This document shows, piece by piece, positions 1 through 7,238 of a stretch of DNA of 33,807 bases (within the stretch, counting starts at the first letter, position 1; the number at the start of each line of letters is the position of its first letter). A program made the translations under genes and the position numbers. The notes under the pieces were generated by a model. It did no database searches, was not told where the DNA came from, and was given only the letters and a program-made list of their open reading frames with translations. This DNA comes from Verrucomicrobiota bacterium (GTDB lineage Bacteria; Bacteroidota; Bacteroidia; Flavobacteriales_E; Vicingaceae), in NCBI GenBank assembly GCA_002713165.1, contig PAVT01000024.1, forward strand, positions 1-33,807, read 5' to 3'.

Positions 1-1619
1 AGCCCTTGGAATTGGATGAAAAAACCGCCAAAATACTCAAGGGGATGCACCTCGCCAATCCCTTACTCTTTCGAAATGAGCTGTATTTTTCTGCTTGCGA
101 CACCCAGCTTGTTTGCTCCATCTACAAAGGCGAGTTAATTGACAATGTGATTACTAATGCAACTCAACTCAACAACAACATTAACTTCCCTAACAGCAAC
201 AATACACAAGCCCATTTGGTGCAATTAGACAGCACCCCCCACCTCTTTTTTAGTTCAGATCGACCTGGAGGAATGGGCGGCATGGATCTCTGGGTAGCCA
301 AGGAGGAATCTTTTGGATTTGACGAGCCCCTTAACCTTGGTCCCATCATCAACAGCCCAGACGATGAAATCACACCATATTACAGCATAAAAAGCAAACG
401 CTTGTATTTTAGTTCCAACTGGCACAATGGTTTCGGTGGCTTTGACGTTTTTCAAAGTGAACACCGCAATCATGCCTATGAAACGCCCAAAAACATGGGA
501 TATGGGATCAACAGCCCTGCAGATGATTATTATTTCAGTCTGGCAGATCAAAAAGCCCTGTTCAGCTCAAACCGCAGTGAGGGCAATGTAGCCAAAGGAG
601 CTAGTTGCTGTAATGACTTATTTGCTGTTGATTTTGAAGAAGAAATCATGGAGGATAGCCTCAACCAAGAAGAGAAAGAGGTGAACGTAGTGGTTTTGAA
701 CAAATACCTTCCCTTGCAGCTGTATTTTCACAATGATGAACCCAATCCAAATTCCAGAGACAGCAGCACGGAAGCCAATTACATGGCTTTAGCTGAAGGC
801 TATGTAGCCTTGCAAAGCGACTATGTACAAGAATACGGTTCACTTTTCTCTGGGAAGAAAGCAGCTGAAGCAAAGGAAGAGATTAATGCATTTTTTGAGG
901 AGCTGCAAGAAGGATTGGCAGAATTGGAAGAGTTTACTCCCCTATTGCTAAAAGAATTGGAAAAAGGCAGCCAGATCGAATTGGCGGTAAAAGGTTTTGC
1001 CAGTGCCTTGTCTGCGGCTGATTATAATTTGACCCTGACCAAAAGAAGGATAAACAGTATCGAGAACTATTTTGAAGAAGTCCTAGAGGGTGCTTTTGTT
1101 CCCTATATGCAAGGAGAAGCCGAAAATGGAGGTTTGTTGAGCATAAAAGCGGTTCCCTATGGGGATTTAGCGGTACAAGAAAGCATCGATGACAACAATA
1201 AAATTGCCGCCATTTATAGCCCTGCTGCTGCCCGACAAAGGCGCATTGAATTGATCGCTGTCACCAATTCCTTCGACGATTCTCAGATTAATTTAGAGAA
1301 ATTGGGCGAAGTGTCCTTTGCAAAAACAAGCTACGATTTGGGAGAAGTCACCCGAGGCATCCTTATTGAACGCTTTTTTGAACTGAGCAATACTGGAGAA
1401 GGAAACTTGAGCATCTACAACATCAGTAGCAATTGTGCTTGTGCCACCCTTGAGTACGAAGAAAGTTTGGAAGCAGGGAAAAATCAAAAATTATGGACGG
1501 CCATAGAAACCCAGGACTTAAAAGGCGCTCAAAGCATACGCTATACAGTAGTCACGGATAGCCAAGAGAACATTCATGAATTGGAGCTGCGTTTTGAGGT
1601 AGTGGATACCGATGAGTAA
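1..1619 (+). CDS. PD40 propeller / OmpA-like / DUF1573 fusion protein, 5'-truncated
   Basis: The reading frame is open to the window edge, so the N-terminus is missing; the TTG at base 6 is probably internal. The first ~210 visible residues carry WD40-like PD40 repeats, with motifs such as LFFSSDRPGGMGGMDLW and RLYFSSNWHNGFGGFDVF. Next comes an OmpA-family region that opens with LQLYFHNDEPNPNSRDSS and carries the helix motif YNLTLTKRRINSIENYF, the usual peptidoglycan-contact segment. The last ~100 residues look like DUF1573, with the signature ISSNCACATLEY. The order suggests a periplasmic or outer-membrane anchor protein; that role is inferred from the domains. Similar PD40-OmpA proteins include the T9SS component PorE, but a DUF1573 tail is not part of that architecture. 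Its stop codon directly abuts that of the convergent neighbour. Confidence 0.85.
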   Translation, partial: PLELDEKTAKILKGMHLANPLLFRNELYFSACDTQLVCSIYKGELIDNVITNATQLNNNINFPNSNNTQAHLVQLDSTPHLFFSSDRPGGMGGMDLWVAKEESFGFDEPLNLGPIINSPDDEITPYYSIKSKRLYFSSNWHNGFGGFDVFQSEHRNHAYETPKNMGYGINSPADDYYFSLADQKALFSSNRSEGNVAKGASCCNDLFAVDFEEEIMEDSLNQEEKEVNVVVLNKYLPLQLYFHNDEPNPNSRDSSTEANYMALAEGYVALQSDYVQEYGSLFSGKKAAEAKEEINAFFEELQEGLAELEEFTPLLLKELEKGSQIELAVKGFASALSAADYNLTLTKRRINSIENYFEEVLEGAFVPYMQGEAENGGLLSIKAVPYGDLAVQESIDDNNKIAAIYSPAAARQRRIELIAVTNSFDDSQINLEKLGEVSFAKTSYDLGEVTRGILIERFFELSNTGEGNLSIYNISSNCACATLEYEESLEAGKNQKLWTAIETQDLKGAQSIRYTVVTDSQENIHELELRFEVVDTDE

Positions 1620-2987
1620 TTATTCTTTGATAAATTTCACAGCACTACGTTTCTCTCCCACCATATGCAAGAAGTAGACGCCTTTGGGTAAGTAACCCAC
1701 ATTGAAACGATAGCCTACATCACTTTTTACAGGAGTAATGGGGAATTGTTGACCAAAGGCGTTGTACAATTGAAACGTTGGATCGTATTTCTCTGTGATT
1801 TCAATTGTAAAATATTCTTTTACTGGATTGGGAAATAATTGAATGGGAGCTTGCTGTTTTTGATTTTCAGAAAGGCCTACAGTAGTTTTGCCTCCATTAT
1901 ATGTCGCAAAAAATTGGTGACCGCCTCCTACATAAACCGTATCATTTCCTATCAAATGCAAATTTAGGAACCACCTTGCTGAGTCAAATGTTATAGGTGC
2001 TGCTTTTTGTTTTTGCCATGTTCTTCCAGCATCCTCAGATTTTAATATTCCATTGTAGCCGTAATAATAGTTAACACTTGCATAAAATGTTGTATCATCT
2101 TGAAATACCATCTCATGAATAAAATAATAATTTGAATCTAGTCTTATCCTATTCCATGTTCTACCACTATCTATTGATTCATAGATATAGTTATAATTAG
2201 AACGATTTTGACTTGTTGTTAAATAAATCTTTGAATTATTTCTAAACATACGCCCATTCGAAAGATTTAATGTATCGACCATTGCGCTATCAGAAATTTG
2301 CATACGTCCATTTATAAAATACACTTTTGAATTGTCATTACCTCCACTCATTATTCCCATTGAATCATTTAAAAAAGTAACTGAAGGCCGAACTAAATGG
2401 GGTATTGATGAAGGTATTGTATCCCATGTTAACCCCTTATCTCTGCTAACTAAAAAATTAAATAAGTTCAGTGTATCTGAACTTATAAAAGGTATCAAAA
2501 CGGTAGAATCATTGTTATTAATCAATAAATCTCGCCTTAGATCAAAACTGACAACCATATTCTTAAAAATGGTTGTATCCCATGTCAATCCTCTATCTGT
2601 AGTTCTTAAAATTAAAAAAGAACTATCCATAGGATATCCTGCATTATCGTACATAAACGAACCACTAACTATTGCAGTGTTCTCGTCAAAATCAATTATG
2701 GATTCAAAACTTACTATTTGGCTGATCATCACTGTGTCCCAAGTATAACCTCCATCTTGAGTAACTAATATTTGACTGTTATCAGGATTTATCCTATGAT
2801 AATAATGATCACCAAAACCACATGCGGCGATGCCATGATCTTTATCGAAAAAGAATATATCGTTTATGTTCTGTAATGAATCACCTATTATTGGTGAACT
2901 ATGCACAGTCGTCCATTGTGCGGATGCAGAGCTATATATGAACCCTATTGAAAATATTATTAGGCTTTTAATAAAGGGTTTCAACAT
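1620..2987 (-). CDS. T9SS type A sorting domain protein with Ycf48/BNR-like propeller
   Basis: I chose the ATG at 2987 (455 aa) because it places a signal peptide, MLKPFIKSLIIFSIGF...ASAQ, at the extreme N-terminus; the longer frame adds 11 unlikely residues. Several Asp-box-like repeats of the form S/T-x-D-x-G-x-T-W follow (TQDGGYTW, TTDRGLTW, SRDKGLTW, SIDSGRTW, SEDAGRTW), typical of Ycf48/BNR propellers. The final ~75 residues form a type A T9SS C-terminal domain: FPNPVKEYFTIEI, LYNAFGQQF, then LPKGVYFLHM and a Lys-rich end. By family knowledge the protein crosses the outer membrane through T9SS and is released or attached at the surface. The propeller's ligand cannot be told. The propeller-coding part is visibly more AT-rich than its neighbours. 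Confidence 0.9.
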   Translation of the reverse strand: MLKPFIKSLIIFSIGFIYSSASAQWTTVHSSPIIGDSLQNINDIFFFDKDHGIAACGFGDHYYHRINPDNSQILVTQDGGYTWDTVMISQIVSFESIIDFDENTAIVSGSFMYDNAGYPMDSSFLILRTTDRGLTWDTTIFKNMVVSFDLRRDLLINNNDSTVLIPFISSDTLNLFNFLVSRDKGLTWDTIPSSIPHLVRPSVTFLNDSMGIMSGGNDNSKVYFINGRMQISDSAMVDTLNLSNGRMFRNNSKIYLTTSQNRSNYNYIYESIDSGRTWNRIRLDSNYYFIHEMVFQDDTTFYASVNYYYGYNGILKSEDAGRTWQKQKAAPITFDSARWFLNLHLIGNDTVYVGGGHQFFATYNGGKTTVGLSENQKQQAPIQLFPNPVKEYFTIEITEKYDPTFQLYNAFGQQFPITPVKSDVGYRFNVGYLPKGVYFLHMVGEKRSAVKFIKE

Positions 2988-3058
2988 GCTAAACTCTATC
3001 GTTATGATAAAGACGCTCATGTGGTTTATTAAGTTGCAGAAAGCGAAATTGTGGTTCG

Positions 3059-4144
3059 TTACCTCCCCAACTGATACAACATTCTCCCATGAGAAGCCAA
3101 AGCCTGGAAGAAAGAAGGAATGCTGTTGTATGGCAGTTGAAACTCCTGAGCAGTTTTGCGTACAATGGGTGCAATTTTTCGGTAATGCACATGGCTAATG
3201 TGCGGAAACAAATGGTGTTCTACCTGAAAATTCAATCCACCAATCAACCAAGTTAGTAAACGACTGCCGTTGGCAAAATTGAGTGTAGTCTGTAATTGAT
3301 GCACTGCCCATTGATTCTTGATGTCACCATCTTCGGGTGTGGGAAATACAGTGTCTTCCATCACATGTGCCAATTGAAAAATCAATGCCAAAGTAAGGCC
3401 CGCAACAAAATGAACAGTCAAGAAGCCTATGATCAATTGCCACCAACTAACTTCTAGCAACATTGCTGGGATCACAAGCATGTAAATGAAATAGATGACT
3501 CTTGTGGCAATGATTAACCACAATTCCTTTGTAAAGGATGTTCTCAATTGCTTAAACAGCCCCATTTTCTTGTAGCGAATGACATCAGTAAAATCTTTCT
3601 TGAAGGTCCATGACATGGTCATCAATCCGTACAAGAACCAGGCAAAATAATGTTGATAGCGGTGTATTTTTTTCTTTTCGGCATTTGGTGAGAAGCGCAG
3701 TATACTTCCAGGCTCAATGTCTTCATCGTAACCTTCGATGTTGGTGTATGAATGATGCAAAATGTTGTGTTGCGCTTTCCAGTTGTTCACATTTCCACCC
3801 AAGAAATTGATAGAGAAACCCGCAATCTTGTTCAACCATTTCTTGCGCGAAAAGCTGCCATGATTGGCGTCATGCATTACAGAAAGTCCTATGCCTGCCA
3901 TGCCAAAACCCATTAAAACTGCCATGCCCCACATTATCCAAACATTCTCAATCACTCCAAAAAGCAATAAAAAATAGGGTACAGTGTAGAGTGACAACAT
4001 GAAGATGGCTTTAATTTTAATTCTTAATCCACCAGTTTTGGGCAATTGATTTTCCTTAAAGTAAGCATCAACTCGTTTACGCAAGGTTTTTACGAAGTCA
4101 GATTGTTCACGGTTTTTAAAGGTAATGGGTGTAATGGATTTCAT
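3059..4144 (-). CDS. Membrane fatty acid desaturase (acyl-CoA/acyl-lipid type)
   Basis: This 361-residue protein has the three histidine clusters of membrane di-iron desaturases: HDANH (H91, H95), HNILHH (H126, H130, H131) and QVEHH near residue 305. Hydrophobic segments lie at about 45-90 and in the centre. It introduces a double bond into a fatty acyl chain at the inner membrane. The QxxHH form and the HVMEDT segment resemble the delta-5/delta-6 'front-end' or linoleoyl-CoA desaturase branch, but no cytochrome b5 domain is fused, so an external electron donor is implied. Substrate and double-bond position cannot be read from the sequence. The gene is divergent from the TMTC-like gene across a 151 bp spacer and lies 71 bp upstream of the T9SS-sorted gene. 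Confidence 0.92.
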   Translation of the reverse strand: MKSITPITFKNREQSDFVKTLRKRVDAYFKENQLPKTGGLRIKIKAIFMLSLYTVPYFLLLFGVIENVWIMWGMAVLMGFGMAGIGLSVMHDANHGSFSRKKWLNKIAGFSINFLGGNVNNWKAQHNILHHSYTNIEGYDEDIEPGSILRFSPNAEKKKIHRYQHYFAWFLYGLMTMSWTFKKDFTDVIRYKKMGLFKQLRTSFTKELWLIIATRVIYFIYMLVIPAMLLEVSWWQLIIGFLTVHFVAGLTLALIFQLAHVMEDTVFPTPEDGDIKNQWAVHQLQTTLNFANGSRLLTWLIGGLNFQVEHHLFPHISHVHYRKIAPIVRKTAQEFQLPYNSIPSFFQALASHGRMLYQLGR

Positions 4145-4235
4145 AGATTGATCGTATGATTGCTATTTGCGGCTCCTAAATTAAGCCCAGAACAAGGAAC
4201 ATAAAAACTTATTGTCCAAATAGTATTAACAAGGT

Positions 4236-4247
4236 ATTCTTAAGAAT
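4236..4247. promoter_or_regulatory. Perfect 12-bp palindrome in divergent promoter region
   Basis: ATTCTTAAGAAT is exactly self-complementary. It lies in the 151 bp spacer between the desaturase (start 4144, -) and the TMTC-like gene (start 4296, +), about 91 and 48 bp from the two starts. Its position suits an operator for a dimeric regulator or a shared promoter element, but AT-rich palindromes also arise by chance and I see no second copy. Confidence 0.25.
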
Positions 4248-4295
4248 GTTGCAATGTGCTATATTGGAAGGGTCGGTTTGCTTATAATTGTATAA

Positions 4296-6122
4296 ATGAA
4301 GCTAAAAGCAAACCGTACTCAGCTCTTGCTAATCTTGGGGCTTGGTTTCCTCTTGTATGCCAACACCTTGAATCATGGCTATGTCTTGGATGATTTTTCT
4401 GTCATTAAAGACAATTTTGTTGTAAAAAAAGGCATAGAAGGAATCCCTACCATTTTCAAAACACATTATCGGTACGGCTATGGGTTTGTGCAAGCCAATT
4501 TATATCGTCCATTAAGTTTGAGCCTTTTTGCCATTCAATGGGAAATTGCTCCAGACAATCCCTCCTTCGCGCATTTATGCAATGTATTGGCATATATGCT
4601 AATGTCCTGTTTGTTGTTTGTGTTTCTGCAATTGCTTTGGGGTAAAGAATATAAATGGTTAGTCATGATGGTTGTACTGCTTTTTGTGGCCCATCCTATT
4701 CACACAGAAGTTGTCGCAAACATCAAAAGCATTGATGATATACTTGCCTTTGGTCTTTCACTTGGCGCCATGATATTGTTACTTCAGCATGTAGACCAAC
4801 CCAATAAAAAGAAACTCATGTTGAGCCTTGTCCTTTTTGGATTGGCATGTTTCGCCAAAGAAAGTGCCGTGAGTATTGTTCCAATTATTGGTTTGATTTT
4901 GGTCATGTTTCGGGGCTTAACTTGGAAAATAGCGATATCAAAAGCTGCAGTTTACCTTTTGCCTTTCTTGACCTATGTAATGGCAAGAATTGCAGTTTTG
5001 GGATCATTCAGTGGCAACAAAACCATTGCTAAAATTGACAATATGTTGATGGCAGCACCCACTGAAGCGGTAAGGTTGGCTACAGCGATCAAAATTCTAG
5101 GTCTGTATTTATGGAAATTGATTTTTCCACATCCCTTAATGAACGACTATTCGCTCAATCAAATTAGCATGGTTGATTTTGGTAACCAGTGGGTGTGGTT
5201 CAGTATTTTGATCTACCTTTCCTTGGCATTTGTCATGGTGAAATTGTGGAGAAAAATGCCCATCATTTCTTTTGGAATAGCCTTCTACTTCATTGCCATC
5301 TCCCTGTATTCTAACCTTGTATTTACCATTGGTACTTCATTTGGAGAACGCTTATTGTTCATCCCTTCTCTTGGTTTTTGTGTGGTATTGGCTTATTTGA
5401 TTTATGCTCCCTTCCAACAAAAGATTCTTCCCAACAAAGGCATTATAGCAGCAAAGCAACCATTGCTGTTTGTAGGGTTAATCGTCATGGCATATGGCTT
5501 TAAAACCATTGATCGCAATCAAGCTTGGAAAGACAATTACACCCTCTACACGACTGATGTTGAAAATTGCGACAAGAGTGCCCGTTGCCATTACTACCAT
5601 GGATTGGGCTTGATGAAAGAGAAAGCCATGCAGTTGAAAGATCCTCAAATGAAGAACAATTATTTAGCACAAGCAGTGCAGGCCTTTGATCAAGCGATTC
5701 AAATTCTACCTAAATATTCTGATGCCTGGGGACAAAAGGGATTGGCGTATTACCGTTTAGGTGACTTTCAGCAAGCTGATGCTGCCTACAAAGAAGCCAT
5801 AAAACACAATCCTAACAATGTCAATGTGCTGTCGAATTGGGGAAGCATGTACTTCGAAAATAAACGATACCAAGAGGCAAAGGTAGTTTACCAACAAGCG
5901 CTAAAAGCCAACCCTAATCACTTGGATGCCTTGGCCAATTATGGTGCTACCTTAGGCACTCTTGGTGAATATCAGCAAGCCATTGTTTATTTTAAAAAGG
6001 CCATTGCACTGCGTCCGAACGAACCCAACTATTACCGTATGGTAGGCATCACCTACCAAAATCTTGGCAACCAACAGCAAGCAAACATCTATTTGCAGAA
6101 AGCGCAACAGTTGAGTCGCTAG
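4296..6122 (+). CDS. TMTC-like polytopic membrane protein with C-terminal TPRs (candidate GT-C O-glycosyltransferase)
   Basis: The protein has 608 residues. The N-terminal ~410 are strongly hydrophobic with many membrane spans. The last ~180 hold about four to five TPR units, with motifs such as AWGQKGLAYYRLGDFQQA. The membrane part has landmarks I know from eukaryotic TMTC O-mannosyltransferases: an acidic pair after the first span (LDDF, D32-D33), LYRPLSLSLF, AHPIHTEVVANIKSIDD (from about 132), a PHPLMNDYSL segment like the DUF1736 region, and GERLLFIPSLGF. GT-C enzymes of this type use a lipid-linked sugar on the periplasmic side, so protein O-glycosylation is a reasonable inference, not a demonstrated function. 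The HEAT-like gene follows after 3 bp, suggesting one operon. A plain TPR membrane scaffold remains possible. Confidence 0.8.
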   Translation: MKLKANRTQLLLILGLGFLLYANTLNHGYVLDDFSVIKDNFVVKKGIEGIPTIFKTHYRYGYGFVQANLYRPLSLSLFAIQWEIAPDNPSFAHLCNVLAYMLMSCLLFVFLQLLWGKEYKWLVMMVVLLFVAHPIHTEVVANIKSIDDILAFGLSLGAMILLLQHVDQPNKKKLMLSLVLFGLACFAKESAVSIVPIIGLILVMFRGLTWKIAISKAAVYLLPFLTYVMARIAVLGSFSGNKTIAKIDNMLMAAPTEAVRLATAIKILGLYLWKLIFPHPLMNDYSLNQISMVDFGNQWVWFSILIYLSLAFVMVKLWRKMPIISFGIAFYFIAISLYSNLVFTIGTSFGERLLFIPSLGFCVVLAYLIYAPFQQKILPNKGIIAAKQPLLFVGLIVMAYGFKTIDRNQAWKDNYTLYTTDVENCDKSARCHYYHGLGLMKEKAMQLKDPQMKNNYLAQAVQAFDQAIQILPKYSDAWGQKGLAYYRLGDFQQADAAYKEAIKHNPNNVNVLSNWGSMYFENKRYQEAKVVYQQALKANPNHLDALANYGATLGTLGEYQQAIVYFKKAIALRPNEPNYYRMVGITYQNLGNQQQANIYLQKAQQLSR

Positions 6123-6125
6123 GTC

Positions 6126-6647
6126 ATGAATATAGAAGATCAATTACTCCAAGAACACTCTAAAGAAAACACGCAATGCATCGTTCAATATATAGGCACA
6201 GATCAAAACCGTCTGAAAGAATTGATGCAATGCTTTTTCAGTGATACCTATAGAGTAAGTCAGCGCGCTGCTATGGCTGTCTCTCATTGTTTTGATGAAC
6301 ATCCGGAAATGATGCAACCTTACCAAATAAGGATGATTGAATTGTTGGAAACCCCCAAGCTTCAAATCGCACTCAAGCGCAACATCGTCCGCATCCTGCA
6401 ATTTATGGAGTTTCCTGAGCAGTATGAGGCACAGCTCTTTGATCGCTGTTTAGGGTATTTAACAGATGCCAAAGAAGCCATTGCAGTAAAAGCCTTCAGC
6501 ATGACAATATTGTATAACATCTGCAAAAATCACCCAGACTTAAAACACGAATTAATTCCAATCCTGCAAGAGCTTTTGTTACAGTCTGAAAGTGCGGGTA
6601 TTCAAAATAGAAGTAGAAAAGTATTGCAGGCATTGTATCGCTTATAA
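6126..6647 (+). CDS. Small HEAT-repeat-like helical protein
   Basis: This 173-residue soluble protein has no signal peptide or membrane span and is predicted almost wholly alpha-helical. The spacing of helices (RVSQRAAMAVSHCFDEHPEM, then QIALKRNIVRILQFMEFPEQ, then EAIAVKAFSMTILYNICKNH) fits about four HEAT or Armadillo-type units, a protein-binding scaffold. It starts 3 bp after the TMTC-like gene, so the two are almost certainly co-transcribed and probably translationally coupled. With no export signal it would act in the cytoplasm, perhaps on the cytoplasmic face of its membrane partner; that link rests only on position. No catalytic residues are recognisable. Confidence 0.75.
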   Translation: MNIEDQLLQEHSKENTQCIVQYIGTDQNRLKELMQCFFSDTYRVSQRAAMAVSHCFDEHPEMMQPYQIRMIELLETPKLQIALKRNIVRILQFMEFPEQYEAQLFDRCLGYLTDAKEAIAVKAFSMTILYNICKNHPDLKHELIPILQELLLQSESAGIQNRSRKVLQALYRL

Positions 6648-6710
6648 AAATGGAATTCACCGTTCAGCATGAATATTTTATCATCTCCTTAAATTTCTGA
6701 TAATTCAAAC

Positions 6711-6890
6711 ATGAATAATACAAAATTGGGATACCACAGTCGATAGGCATTGCTATATGTTTTGCTATTGGTGTCCACAGATAAATTGGCTTTGTGGATG
6801 GGAATGGGCCTTGTGATTGGACTGGCCATTGGAACCACAATCGAACAGCATAAGAAAGACAAGAGAAAAAATCAGGAGAAAAAGGATTAA
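6711..6890 (+). pseudogene. Glycine-zipper small membrane protein, broken by two frameshifts
   Basis: An ATG at 6711 opens MNNTK and then hits a stop at 6744 (MNNTKLGYHSR). Shifting frame inside the A-run at 6722-6725 gives IGIPQSIGIAICFAIGV up to about 6775, the first half of a glycine-zipper membrane segment. Returning to the original frame at about 6774 gives STDKLALWMGMGLVIGLAIG followed by a Lys-rich tail, ending at TAA 6888. Joined, the pieces make one coherent ~59-residue protein with two GxxxG-like hydrophobic segments and a charged C-terminus, a layout common in small Bacteroidota membrane proteins. One lost A and a second compensating indel explain the break. Alternatives are sequencing error at the A-run, or a functional short product from the ATG at 6798. 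Confidence 0.6.
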
Positions 6891-7009
6891 GTTCTTTTCT
6901 TTAAACTTAGGTAATCAATAAAATACAATACTTTGATGGACAGATTATTGAATTGTCGTGATTACAGTGTTAGTTATAAGTCATGATATTAGTTTTTGTA
7001 AAATGGAAC

Positions 7010-7147
7010 TCAAGCAGGAATTACTATAAATTTTTCCTCATTGATTCCATCACTGTATGAATTGATATTAACAATAAACCAATCTGAATTTCCATACCTA
7101 TTGCGTTCATTGAGGTTTTTGTATAGAAACCTCTGAACAAAAAACTG
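7010..7147 (-). pseudogene. Fragment resembling a CBM9/DUF5916-family protein
   Basis: Between stops on the - strand is a 45-codon open stretch without a credible start. It contains LNERNRYGNSDWFIVNINSY followed by SDGINEEKFIVIPA. This resembles, from memory, the segment of CBM9-like/DUF5916 Bacteroidota proteins of the form 'L.xRD.xGN.DxF.V.ID.Y.DG.N...F.V.PxGVQ'. The stop at 7010-7012 (TGA) falls where that family has a Gly codon (GGA), so a single substitution could have made it. Nothing continuous extends on either side, so it would be a leftover of a gene that was otherwise lost. The match rests on pattern memory, and a chance ORF in AT-rich DNA cannot be excluded. Confidence 0.45.
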
Positions 7148-7169
7148 TTAACAATACTAGATTAATATA

Positions 7170-7200
7170 TTGATAATAAGTCACTAAATAACTAAATTGG
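7170..7200 (+). promoter_or_regulatory. Possible Bacteroidota-type promoter for the DUF5686 gene
   Basis: TTG at 7170-7172 and TAAATTGG at 7193-7200 (6 of 8 to the pattern TAnnTTTG, counting the two n positions) are separated by 20 bp, the right spacing for a -33/-7 pair. The -7 element ends 38 bp before the chosen ATG. The -7 match is imperfect, so this is weak. Confidence 0.25.
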
Positions 7201-7238
7201 CAGTGATAATGCATTGCAGACTTCAAAATAGAATAAAA

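Larger units (their letters stand above)
6648..7238. other. Long intergenic stretch holding gene remnants
   Basis: This is the only gap above 300 bases in the window and has no intact gene. I see a frame-broken small membrane-protein gene on + (6711-6890), a fragment resembling a CBM9/DUF5916-type protein on - (7010-7147), and a weak promoter candidate for the downstream DUF5686 gene (7170-7200). The rest (6648-6710, 6891-7009, 7148-7169) is AT-rich with nothing I can recognise. Confidence 0.6.

Noticed and set aside
2332-2748. 138-codon open frame on + inside the T9SS-sorted gene
   Set aside because: It lies entirely antisense to a well-supported gene, has no recognisable domain, and arises from the AT-rich composition of the opposite strand.
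7112-7133. 7-bp perfect inverted repeat (GAGGTTT...AAACCTC) as a terminator
   Set aside because: The stem matches, but no T-run follows on either strand and it lies within the CBM9/DUF5916-like remnant, where it is most simply leftover coding sequence.
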